The notes under the pieces: model-generated | Database searches by the model: none | The model's input: the letters and a program-made list of their open reading frames with translations, nothing else | Told to the model about the DNA's origin: nothing | Shown here: positions 1-7,719 of the stretch, one piece after another | Position numbering within the stretch: position 1 is the first letter of the stretch | Layout of the letters: the number at the start of each line of letters is the position of its first letter | Origin: Lachnospiraceae bacterium C10 | Lineage (GTDB): Bacteria; Bacillota; Clostridia; Lachnospirales; Lachnospiraceae | Reading direction: 5' to 3' | NCBI GenBank assembly: GCA_900100095.1 | Contig: FMTN01000013.1 | Location: 48,993-112,992 of the forward strand | Length of the DNA stretch: 64,000 nucleotides | Program-made: the position numbers and the translations under genes

Positions 1-111
1 TTTTCGGCAAGTGTCAGATACAAGGCAGGGGATCAGGTTATCACGAAGAGCCTGTATCTTTCGGTTTTGATTATGGATTCTAAGGAAGGAGAGGAGGTAG
101 TTGATGCGTAA
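1..111 (+). CDS. 3' end of an unidentified protein
   Basis: An open frame enters from the left edge and ends at TAA 109-111, giving 36 residues that finish in EGEEVVDA. Its last codons overlap the start of the next gene and contain that gene's ribosome binding site, so the two are probably translationally coupled. Too little is visible to name a family. Confidence 0.55.
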   Translation, partial: FSASVRYKAGDQVITKSLYLSVLIMDSKEGEEVVDA

Positions 112-1792
112 AGTCATAAAGATGTTTTTAAGCCTTGTGCTTGTGATAGGGCTTGCATTTATGTTTTCAAGCACGGCGCTGGCGGATGATATTGATGATA
201 CCGGCGGTACGGACGGTGGCGGAAGCGGAACCAACATATACACCTTTTACTACAAGTACAATTCCAGTGATGATGCAATCGAGCTTACAGTAAAATGTAA
301 GAATCCCATTAACAGTTTTGGGAACAGTACTAGCCATACATTTTCCAGCGAGTCGGATGACACTTATATCCCGTCAAGTAATCCTCAGCTGGGATCATCT
401 CTGGAGAGCGCCATATCAAGCATGAACTCACACGGGGGGTATGATCTTGATGTTTCGGATGTAAAGGAAAAGCTTAATGAACTGGGATACTATGATGGTG
501 GTAATGGTATTTGGAGAAGGTCTGGAGGATATTTGACCTATATTGATGCTAAAAAGATTCGCCCTACCAAGCACACTGTTCATTATGATGCCAATGGTGG
601 AACCGGTGCTCCAGCTGATCAGACAAAGAAGCAGGACGTGACATTGACGCTTAGGACGAAAAAGCCGACAAGAACCGGATGGACGTTTAAATATTGGATT
701 GCAAGTATTGGCGGACGTTATAAGCCAGGCGGTGCCTATACGCATGATCAGGATGGCGGTGTGGTTACAATGAAGGCGCACTGGAAGGATGAGGATGCTC
801 CTTCCCTGTCAGAGTTTTATGCCATCCCGAACTATTGGAGTGCCGGAAACGGTACAGTCGGATTTACCGTACAGGATGAAGGAAGCGGTATCGTTTATAT
901 TGAACTGGAGCGGTATTCTTATGTGACAAGAAGTTGGAGCACCGTCAGAACATGGTCTTACAGCGGAAAGAAGTCTGCCATATCCAAGACTTATACCGAG
1001 ACAAATGAGGGCGTGTTCAAATATCGTCTGACTGTGGAAGATAAGGAAGGAAACACTACCACAAGGACTTCCGATACCATATATCTGGATCACAGTAATC
1101 CGGTGCTTTACGGAATGGAGACCACCAATACCGAATGGACGAATATCGCTCCTGTTATCAATGTCAGGGCTACGGATTATCTGTACGGCACGACCTATAC
1201 CGGATCGGATTTGGCAGGGATCGAGATCATAAGCGATACGGGCAGATGTGTTGCAGACGGAACCCATAATGCCATGTACACCCTGCAACCCCGTGATGAG
1301 GGAATCCATACATGGACAATTAGAGCAACGGATAACGTGGGACATACCACGACCACGTATATTACGACCAAGTACGATATCACAAAGCCAGGCGTGGATG
1401 GTACGGAGATCACATTCGTTTTGCCGGACGGAACCTATGTATCGGGATACTGCCAGGATAATATCATCGACCAGCATATTGATGATGAGACCTGGCGAAG
1501 CGTAAATAATCCAAATGTCAGCTCCGGATTAAAGAGTGTGGCATTATACCGCATTACCGGTAGTAACAGGGAAGCAATCTGGACAGACCGTACAAGGGCG
1601 TCTTTCGGGTATAGCAACACCCACAGCTTCTATGATGTGTATTATGAGATCCAGCGATCCGAGAGGACGGCAAGCTATTACGAGATCATAGTTACGGACT
1701 TTGCAGGCAATATCACAAGAAAGAAGCTTACCAGTCAGTACAGTCTGCTTACATGGTTCCATACCAGCATTGACAGAAGCAGTTATAATTAG
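104..1792 (+). CDS. Secreted surface protein with InlB-type repeat
   Basis: The ATG at 104 follows a GGAGGT ribosome site; a TTG at 101 is the alternative start. Residues 1-27 form a classic signal peptide (basic MRKVIK, hydrophobic core, ALA cut site before DD), so the protein is exported. A Ser/Gly-rich part follows. Residues about 157-226 match the Listeria-Bacteroides (InlB B) repeat, with YDANGG near the start and W-F-YW toward the end. The rest, about 240-562, is beta-rich and looks like two or more Ig-like modules (DEGSGI, DKEGNTT, DNVGHTT, DFAGNI). There is no LPxTG or C-terminal anchor, so it is either released or held non-covalently. Its place before a conjugation operon fits an adhesin-like accessory protein, but this role is inferred. 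Confidence 0.75.
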   Translation: MRKVIKMFLSLVLVIGLAFMFSSTALADDIDDTGGTDGGGSGTNIYTFYYKYNSSDDAIELTVKCKNPINSFGNSTSHTFSSESDDTYIPSSNPQLGSSLESAISSMNSHGGYDLDVSDVKEKLNELGYYDGGNGIWRRSGGYLTYIDAKKIRPTKHTVHYDANGGTGAPADQTKKQDVTLTLRTKKPTRTGWTFKYWIASIGGRYKPGGAYTHDQDGGVVTMKAHWKDEDAPSLSEFYAIPNYWSAGNGTVGFTVQDEGSGIVYIELERYSYVTRSWSTVRTWSYSGKKSAISKTYTETNEGVFKYRLTVEDKEGNTTTRTSDTIYLDHSNPVLYGMETTNTEWTNIAPVINVRATDYLYGTTYTGSDLAGIEIISDTGRCVADGTHNAMYTLQPRDEGIHTWTIRATDNVGHTTTTYITTKYDITKPGVDGTEITFVLPDGTYVSGYCQDNIIDQHIDDETWRSVNNPNVSSGLKSVALYRITGSNREAIWTDRTRASFGYSNTHSFYDVYYEIQRSERTASYYEIIVTDFAGNITRKKLTSQYSLLTWFHTSIDRSSYN

Positions 1793-1794
1793 AA

Positions 1795-1828
1795 AAAAGG
1801 ATTGCGGCTAATGTCGCAATCCTTTTCG
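1795..1828. terminator. Bidirectional intrinsic terminator
   Basis: AAAAGGATTGCG pairs with CGCAATCCTTTT across an 8-nt loop. T-runs occur on both strands, so it can end both the surface-protein gene and the convergent zinc-ribbon gene. Confidence 0.8.
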
Positions 1829-1838
1829 TTAGAACAAA

Positions 1839-1976
1839 TTATTTCTTTTTCTTTTGTATTACAATTCTTTTATGCTTTCCGTTGCCACCATTGCAGTAGG
1901 GGCAGAGAGCATACTCTGATTCGTCGTATACCTTAAGGCAATACGGACACTGTGACATTGGTCTTGGTTTAATCAT
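1839..1976 (-). CDS. Small zinc-ribbon protein, 45 aa
   Basis: The reverse strand encodes 45 residues with two CPYC knuckles (residues 10-13 and 25-28), a typical four-cysteine zinc ribbon, then a basic tail ending KKKK. A strong GAAGGGGGA ribosome site lies 9-10 bases before the ATG at 1976. It converges on the upstream gene through a shared terminator. The function is unknown; the basic tail suggests nucleic-acid contact, but that is inference. Confidence 0.6.
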   Translation of the reverse strand: MIKPRPMSQCPYCLKVYDESEYALCPYCNGGNGKHKRIVIQKKKK

Positions 1977-2267
1977 ACTATTATTTCCCCCTTCCTTTAT
2001 TTACCTTTACAGGTGGATATATTATACAATACTGAATGGCAAAAAACGAGTAATATTTCTTCGCCTCAATGTTTTTGGCATAGTGCACAATGGTACAAAA
2101 AATACCTTTTATACGATGTATACGTTCATGCGCTTCAAAACGGCGTAAAATAAGGCTTTTTGCTACCTTTGCACATTTTGCCATAATCTATATATGGTTT
2201 TGCAATGGTTGCTAACTACAATATATTGTGTTATTCTTATTTGTATAATACGTATACCTCGTATGCG
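1977..2267. other. AT-rich intergenic region
   Basis: A low-GC stretch between the divergent zinc-ribbon gene and the peptide operon. A 67-codon reverse frame exists here but has no family signature. I see no convincing gene in it; it probably carries the promoters of both flanking genes. Confidence 0.5.
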
Positions 2268-2296
2268 TTGACATTGATAAAGAATCGTAGTATCCT
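2268..2296 (+). promoter_or_regulatory. SigA-type promoter of the Cys-rich peptide operon
   Basis: TTGACA (2268-2273), exactly 17 bases, then TATCCT (2291-2296). The expected start is near 2303, about 34 bases before the first precursor ATG. Confidence 0.75.
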
Positions 2297-2336
2297 TTTA
2301 CGTAGTAATATTGTATGTTGAATGGGAGGTGGTACC

Positions 2337-2504
2337 ATGATTCAATACGATTCAAAAGCTTACGATACTATGTTGGGTAATATCAGCCAGGCTACAGTAG
2401 AGTGCACGGCAACATGCATGTCTCAGTGTACAGGCTGTATGTGTAATTGCAAATGCTCCTGCTCTGGCGGAGTAATTGCGGATGTAGAATGGGAGGATAT
2501 GTAA
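2337..2504 (+). CDS. Cys-rich RiPP precursor peptide A
   Basis: A 55-residue peptide starting at the ATG at 2337. An earlier in-frame ATG at 2322 overlaps the GGAGGT ribosome site (2325-2330) and is unlikely to be used. It has an acidic, uncharged-to-negative leader (MIQYDSKAYDTMLGNI) and a core with eight cysteines spaced C-x3-C-x3-C-x2-C-x-C-x-C-x-C-x-C, then a tail with VEW. It sits two genes before a radical SAM/SPASM enzyme. In such operons cysteine thiols are often linked to alpha or other carbons (thioether RiPPs such as ranthipeptides and sactipeptides). The exact class cannot be read from sequence alone. Confidence 0.8.
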   Translation: MIQYDSKAYDTMLGNISQATVECTATCMSQCTGCMCNCKCSCSGGVIADVEWEDM

Positions 2505-2505
2505 A

Positions 2506-2658
2506 ATGAGTGCAACTTCAGTGGAATATGAGAAGATGTTCGGTGAGATTTGCGATGAGGCAAACGCTATGGCTAGATGTGCTTGTGTAGCATGTAATTC
2601 GTGTACATGTGCTTGCTCATGCCGTAAGACCCCCGGTTCGGAGGACATAGAATGGTAA
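2506..2658 (+). CDS. Cys-rich RiPP precursor peptide B
   Basis: A 50-residue peptide with ATG at 2506, one base after the previous stop, and GGAGG upstream. The leader MSATSVEYEKMFGEI parallels peptide A (aromatic residue, then M/F, then I). The core has C25-x-C-x2-C-x2-C-x-C-x-C-x-C39, plus one leader cysteine (C16), and the peptide ends in EDIEW, echoing VEW in A. Its stop lies inside the start of the radical SAM gene (ATG at 2652), so translation is coupled. It is best read as a second substrate of the same maturase. Confidence 0.8.
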   Translation: MSATSVEYEKMFGEICDEANAMARCACVACNSCTCACSCRKTPGSEDIEW

Positions 2659-4049
2659 GACTTTCTAGGTATGCACATTTATTTGATCTTGGCGAGGCGG
2701 TTGCATTATACCATTCGTTGAGGATGAAACCGGTGTATCTTAAGAAAGAAACATATAAGGACTTGCAGGCATGGCTTGTAAGTCCTTTTTGCAATGAATA
2801 TGATGACGCACCGGATAATATAAGGGCAGAGGTGGATGAACTTGTAAAATATAAGATTCTGAATCATTCTGAAGAGGATGATAAGAAAGTATTGGAATTT
2901 GTTAAAACAAAGATTCCAACCCCGGCTATAAATGTTTGCTATATTATTACCAGCGAACAATGTAATCTGGCTTGTAAGTACTGTTTCCTTGGAAATAACG
3001 ATAACTGTAAGCGTAGCAATTTTGACCTTGAAAATATGTCGCTGGAAACGGCTGATAAAGCTGTCGACTTTTTTATTCGACAAATCAAGCTTTCAGGGAT
3101 GGATTTTGAGGATAATAAGCCTGCAATTATTTTCTATGGTGGCGAGCCGTTGATGAACTATGATGTTCTCGTACATGTTGCGGAGAAGATCAATAGCTTG
3201 AGGGATAAAGAACCGTGTGTGAAAAATCTCGAAATGTCAATGGTTTCAAACGGGTTATTGCTTACCGAAGAAAGAGCACTCAAATTGAAGGATTTGGGTG
3301 TGTCTATTGCTATTTCTGTGGATGGTTTTACGGAAAAAGAGAATTCAAACAGAATTGACGTCGCCGGTAATAATGTTTATCCCAAAATATTGAAGACTCT
3401 TGATATGTGTAAGCGACTGGGAATAGAAGTATCTCTGTCGGTTACAATAAGTGAGGAAACTGTCAAGGACACAAAAAACATACTGAGGCTTATAGATGAG
3501 TATGGAGTAAAGTCATTCGGATTTAACATTATGATGTCAGACGAAAACTTCGTTGTCCCGGTGGAATATAACGAGGCCGCTGCGCAGTTTATTATAGATG
3601 AATTCATAGAGTTACGTAAGAAAGGCATCTATGAAGATCGAATGATGAGAAAGCTTAAGGCGTTTACTAAAGCTCAGGTCTATTTTTCTGATTGTGCAGC
3701 AACAGCAGGTGGACAGATTGTTGTAGCACCGAGTGGTAGGGTTGGTATATGTCACGGATGCCTGTATAATAAGCAGTATTTCGTTTCAAATGTGGATGAT
3801 GAAGGATTTGATGCAACGAAGGATAAAGACTTTATTGAATGGTCACAGCTCACTCCTATAAACAAAGATGAATGCCAGGATTGCCCTGCATTAGGTATAT
3901 GTGGCGGCGGATGCCCGATTAACGCTATGCATCTTAAAGATGGTAACACTATTCATGACTTGGATGAAAGGTTCTGTGTGCATTCTAAGAAGACGTTAGA
4001 GTTTTTGATAGGTGATTTGTATAGAATCTTAATGGAGAGTAAAAGATAA
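2652..4049 (+). CDS. Radical SAM/SPASM peptide maturase
   Basis: 465 residues. The radical SAM cluster motif CNLACKYC puts the 4Fe-4S ligands at C104, C108 and C111; GGEPL follows as the SAM-binding motif. A SPASM domain occupies about residues 348-445, with many cysteines (CAATAGG, ICHGC, ECQDCPALGICGGGC, FC) able to bind auxiliary clusters. The first 95 residues are not catalytic and could recognise the leader peptide. Family knowledge predicts SAM cleavage and crosslinking of precursor cysteines in the cytoplasm. The start overlaps precursor B, and the stop directly abuts the next gene. Confidence 0.88.
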   Translation: MVRLSRYAHLFDLGEAVALYHSLRMKPVYLKKETYKDLQAWLVSPFCNEYDDAPDNIRAEVDELVKYKILNHSEEDDKKVLEFVKTKIPTPAINVCYIITSEQCNLACKYCFLGNNDNCKRSNFDLENMSLETADKAVDFFIRQIKLSGMDFEDNKPAIIFYGGEPLMNYDVLVHVAEKINSLRDKEPCVKNLEMSMVSNGLLLTEERALKLKDLGVSIAISVDGFTEKENSNRIDVAGNNVYPKILKTLDMCKRLGIEVSLSVTISEETVKDTKNILRLIDEYGVKSFGFNIMMSDENFVVPVEYNEAAAQFIIDEFIELRKKGIYEDRMMRKLKAFTKAQVYFSDCAATAGGQIVVAPSGRVGICHGCLYNKQYFVSNVDDEGFDATKDKDFIEWSQLTPINKDECQDCPALGICGGGCPINAMHLKDGNTIHDLDERFCVHSKKTLEFLIGDLYRILMESKR

Positions 4050-6194
4050 TTGGCAAGTAATGATATTCATGTATCTGGCATCGAAACAAATAACCTTAAG
4101 GGTATTGATGTCAGCTTAAAAAAGAAAAGCATTAATCTAATAGTTGGACCTTCCGGTAGCGGGAAATCATCGCTAGCGTACGATACTATTGCGCAAATTG
4201 GACAGCATGAGTATATGTCAATGTTTGCGGACGATGTTTCCGAACCATCATATAAGATAAAGTCATTTGATAATATGGTTGCGGCTGTTCCCATAAAACA
4301 GAGTAATCATAACAACAATACCCGATCAACGATAGGAACATATTTCGGACTTAATAGGTGTGTTGGATATATATTTGCCTCTACTTTAGGTCTTACAGAG
4401 GATATTTTTGTTTTAAACAAAGAGGGAAATCTATGTCCGAATTGTCATGGAATAGGGACAGTTAGCAAACTGGACAAGAATAAGATCATAAATTATGATC
4501 TTCCGTTGAAGAAAAATCCAATAAAGTGTTGGAATGTCTATAAGAGCTTTTATTGTGATATTATCGAATGGTTTTGCGAGAAAAACGGCATCGACTCAAG
4601 TAAGACCTTTAGAGATTTGACGGAAAGGGAAAAGGGCTTAATTCTTTCCGGGGAAAGTGAAGAAAAGTTTTCCGGTAGGTATCAGGAATCTAGAGGGGTT
4701 GGCCATAGCCGTCAGACAAAGTATTATGGGGTTTTTAATGAAAACTATAAACCGTTGATTCCTAACAAAAATATCTCGGATAAGTTTTATTCAGATAAAC
4801 CATGTCCTGAATGCGGAGGAAAGAAGTATTCAAAAGAACTAGAGCAATATAAGCTTTGCGGTTTATCGATAGGTGATTTTATGATGACGCCTTTTGATGA
4901 GCTAAAGAAGGTTCTTACTAAGATATCTAAGAGCAATAAAGATAAAAGCATTGTTTTTACATTAGAGATACTAGAAAGATTTATTGATAAGGCTATTGAG
5001 CTTAACCTTGGTCACTTGTACTTACATCGAACAATCCCTTCTCTTTCAGGAGGAGAGCTTCAAAGACTTAGAATGGTGCAGGTGTTCAACACACAATTAT
5101 CCGATTTATTAGTGGTTCTTGATGAACCGCTAGCAGGTCTTTCTGGTAGCGAAAAAGACAGCATCTTTGAGAATGTGGTAGATTTATCAGATCGACATAC
5201 ACTTTTGGTTGTTGACCATAGTGACCGTTTTGTTAAGGTGGCAAAGAATATTATAGCCCTTGGTGAAGGTAGTGGTAGTGCAGGTGGAAGTATTATTGAT
5301 GAAAAGAAGTATCTGAAAGAACAAAAAACAGATGACGATTTTGAAGTGCCTGTAGAAGACGAAGTAATAAATGTCAAGGTTGAAAATGATGCATATCACT
5401 ATCTTGGAACAGATGTTGAGATTGCAAAAGATTGTATGAATCTTATTACCGGCTATTCAGGTGTGGGTAAATCGACACTCCTACGAGAGTATTTTCCTCA
5501 GTTCTTTGAGAAGTATGAGTATGTTAATCAGAAACCGCTAATGGGCAATTCAAATTCTTCTGTGGCTACAGCATTGGATTTTTCAAAGAAGATATCTGAA
5601 ATGTTTGCCAAACAGTTTAAGAAGGATAAAAAGTTGTTTTCTAATCTTACGGGAAATGATGGGGCCTGTCCTGAATGTGGTGGATCTGGCTTCAAAGAAT
5701 TTGGAACCGACAAGGATTTGAAAACACGCATTGAATGCCAGGAATGTGAGGGAACGGGCTTTAACAAGATTCTCAAAAAGTATCGGATTGGAGACAAGAA
5801 TATATTTGATATATGGAAAATGACGATACATGATGGCATCGAGTATTTTGAGAAGTACGAGAAGAGCGTTGCGAAAGAATTGGTCCAAGCGGATGAAATG
5901 TTACTGGGACATTTGAAGATAGGTCAACCGACAAGTTCACTGTCCGGAGGCGAAAACATACGAATCAAAGTGTTAAAACCAGCAGATAGCAAGGCTGAGG
6001 TTATTGGAATCGATGAACCGTTTAAGGGATTAAGTCGTCGAGAAATAACACAGATGATTAGGTATTTAGAAGGTCTTCGGCTAAAAGGAAAAACAGTGGT
6101 AGTTATTGATCACACGGAGGGTGTTGAAAAGTATTTCACGAGACATATTGAGATAGAAAACAAGAAGGGTATTCTTGTTGGAAAAAAGATTTAG
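4050..6194 (+). CDS. UvrA-like twin ABC ATPase of the RiPP operon
   Basis: 714 residues; UvrA is usually about 940. The TTG at 4050 follows the previous stop directly (TAATTG), with GGAGAG 10 bases upstream. Two ABC halves are seen: Walker A GPSGSGKSS (33-41), SLSGGE (about 331) and LVVLDEP (about 355); then GYSGVGKST (468-476), SLSGGE (about 630) and IGIDEP (about 652). UvrA-type zinc knuckles are present: CPNC (129-132), CPEC (252) and the pair CPEC/CQEC (540-565). The stretch after the first Walker A is short, so much of the UvrB-binding part seems absent. No transmembrane helix is visible, so it is not an exporter by itself. Possible roles are self-protection if the product binds DNA (as for DrrC-like proteins) or regulation; both are inference. 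Confidence 0.8.
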   Translation: MASNDIHVSGIETNNLKGIDVSLKKKSINLIVGPSGSGKSSLAYDTIAQIGQHEYMSMFADDVSEPSYKIKSFDNMVAAVPIKQSNHNNNTRSTIGTYFGLNRCVGYIFASTLGLTEDIFVLNKEGNLCPNCHGIGTVSKLDKNKIINYDLPLKKNPIKCWNVYKSFYCDIIEWFCEKNGIDSSKTFRDLTEREKGLILSGESEEKFSGRYQESRGVGHSRQTKYYGVFNENYKPLIPNKNISDKFYSDKPCPECGGKKYSKELEQYKLCGLSIGDFMMTPFDELKKVLTKISKSNKDKSIVFTLEILERFIDKAIELNLGHLYLHRTIPSLSGGELQRLRMVQVFNTQLSDLLVVLDEPLAGLSGSEKDSIFENVVDLSDRHTLLVVDHSDRFVKVAKNIIALGEGSGSAGGSIIDEKKYLKEQKTDDDFEVPVEDEVINVKVENDAYHYLGTDVEIAKDCMNLITGYSGVGKSTLLREYFPQFFEKYEYVNQKPLMGNSNSSVATALDFSKKISEMFAKQFKKDKKLFSNLTGNDGACPECGGSGFKEFGTDKDLKTRIECQECEGTGFNKILKKYRIGDKNIFDIWKMTIHDGIEYFEKYEKSVAKELVQADEMLLGHLKIGQPTSSLSGGENIRIKVLKPADSKAEVIGIDEPFKGLSRREITQMIRYLEGLRLKGKTVVVIDHTEGVEKYFTRHIEIENKKGILVGKKI

Positions 6195-6325
6195 AACTTT
6201 TTTCATGAGTTCCCCCTGGGAGATGGGAAGGGGGCTAGGGGGTAGGAATGGTACCATACAAATTAAGAAAAAGACATTCAGCTTAAAACCCCGAAAACCA
6301 CAACATCATAACGATTTGAATCAAG

Positions 6326-6365
6326 AAATCTTCGGAAGATGATAAATTTTCCGGAGATTTTTTTT
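6326..6365 (+). terminator. Intrinsic terminator after the RiPP operon
   Basis: AAATCTTCGGAA pairs with TTCCGGAGATTT (one G-U pair) around an 11-nt loop, followed by a T-run. Confidence 0.75.
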
Positions 6366-6370
6366 GTGCG

Positions 6371-6413
6371 ATTTAGTAATGAGCGATTTTTCAACCCAAA
6401 TGTATTGTGAAGG
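6371..6413 (+). repeat. 43-bp leader repeat, copy 1
   Basis: Begins ATTTAGTAATGAGC and includes CAACCCAAATGTATTGTG. It is almost identical to 15223-15265. Both copies sit shortly upstream of a small pilin-like gene of the conjugation operon, suggesting a shared promoter, processing site or regulator site. Confidence 0.75.
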
Positions 6414-6471
6414 CAGCAAAATAGAGTTGTAGCTACACCTTCAAATAATTTTTGGAAAGGAGAAGTTGTTC

Positions 6472-6693
6472 ATGAACACAGTAATTTCAAAGCTCAACAT
6501 GGCAGTTTTGAGAGCAAAGATGGCGCTCATGGAGAAGAAAGAGGCAAGTGACCAGCTCATTGTAATGTTCATCATCATCGCAGTGGCAGCAGGTATCGCA
6601 GGACTTCTTTACATCTTCGCGACCGGCACATTGCTCCCGAACTTCCAGAACAAGCTTACGAACCTGATCAACAACTGGTTCAATCATTCATAA
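6472..6693 (+). CDS. Pilin-like small membrane protein (DUF6133-like)
   Basis: 73 residues from the ATG at 6472, with AAGGAG nine bases upstream. A charged N-terminus (about 1-27) precedes one long hydrophobic segment (about 29-52), then a short polar tail ending NNWFNHS. Size and layout match DUF6133-type proteins of clostridial conjugative elements and resemble Flp/VirB2-like pilins. As first gene of the conjugation operon, preceded by the leader repeat, it may be the abundant structural subunit. Confidence 0.6.
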   Translation: MNTVISKLNMAVLRAKMALMEKKEASDQLIVMFIIIAVAAGIAGLLYIFATGTLLPNFQNKLTNLINNWFNHS

Positions 6694-6702
6694 GGAGGGC
6701 GT

Positions 6703-7719
6703 ATGACAAAAGGTGAAAGAGCCATCGTCAAGGAAGAAAGACGACAGGCAAAAGAAAGAAAACGCCGTATCGAACTTGCAAACAAGATGCTCATCCCCAC
6801 AGGTGGAAAAACCTTAGAAACGTTGGGACTTATCGCATTCGACCCGGAAGGAGTGTTTCACTTTAACGGAGATCGTTGGATGAAAGTCTATGAAATTAAT
6901 GGAGCAGATATGGGGCTGGTTCGTGCGGCAGAGGATCTTTCCGGAGAAATCCGCATCACCTTTTCCCTAAATGAAAGTGGCAGGGAAACCTGCCATTTGT
7001 CACTTATGGAGGATGGTGAGATTTACGAGGATGTGCGCCGGAAGATGAGTGAAGATGAAAAGATTTTAAGCGGGGAATGTAATCTTCGGGCGCTAAGCCT
7101 GGATGAGACCATGAACCTTATTGCAGCAAATTTCTATAGGGATATCCGCTTCTCTTATGCTTCATATGTCCGTGGAAAAAAGGACTGGAAGAAGGAATGC
7201 TTTTTTGAAGCAAAGGAGAGTTTAAGCGGATTTTCCGTTGGAAGATTATTTGGCGAAAGCTTTACAGCAATCGCATTTCCAGAGGAGATGGATCCCGGGC
7301 TTTCTTCAGATTTAAAAGGACTTGGGTGTGCAATGTATGTTGCGATTACCATGAATGCTCTTTCGGAAGAAGAGAAGTTTGATTTTAAAAGAGACCTGGA
7401 GAAGAAGTATAACAGAAGACTTCCCGTAAATGAGTCTGAGGAATATATCAATCTATCCTTATCAATCACGATTCTGTGTGATTCGGATGATGCAAGGCAG
7501 ATTGTGGAAGAGACATTAGTCTCGCTCTTTCTTAAATATGGGGTTCTGATTACTCCGAGTTTTAACAATCAAAAGAGGATATGCGAAAGCAATCTTAGTC
7601 TTGGTCTTATAAATGAGACTTTGATGAGAAATGTTAATTATGGCATGGCAGAGGCACTGATGGGAGGTGAGAGCGATGGAGATGCCAAAATCGAAATACG
7701 ACCAGACGAAGCAGAATGA
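6703..7719 (+). CDS. Conjugation-operon protein, unknown
   Basis: 338 residues with a strongly basic start (MTKGERAIVKEERRQAKERK) and no signal peptide or membrane segment. It overlaps the VirB4-like gene by 44 bases, so the two are coupled. Parts (HFNGDRWMKVYEI) read like the N-terminal accessory domain of VirB4/TraE-type ATPases, so it may be a separate VirB4 partner; no nucleotide-binding motif is present. The family is not recognised with certainty. Confidence 0.6.
   Translation: MTKGERAIVKEERRQAKERKRRIELANKMLIPTGGKTLETLGLIAFDPEGVFHFNGDRWMKVYEINGADMGLVRAAEDLSGEIRITFSLNESGRETCHLSLMEDGEIYEDVRRKMSEDEKILSGECNLRALSLDETMNLIAANFYRDIRFSYASYVRGKKDWKKECFFEAKESLSGFSVGRLFGESFTAIAFPEEMDPGLSSDLKGLGCAMYVAITMNALSEEEKFDFKRDLEKKYNRRLPVNESEEYINLSLSITILCDSDDARQIVEETLVSLFLKYGVLITPSFNNQKRICESNLSLGLINETLMRNVNYGMAEALMGGESDGDAKIEIRPDEAE

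Noticed and set aside
1981..2184. 67-codon reverse frame upstream of the small zinc-ribbon gene
   Set aside because: No family signal, no good ribosome site, and it overlaps the likely promoter region of the zinc-ribbon gene.
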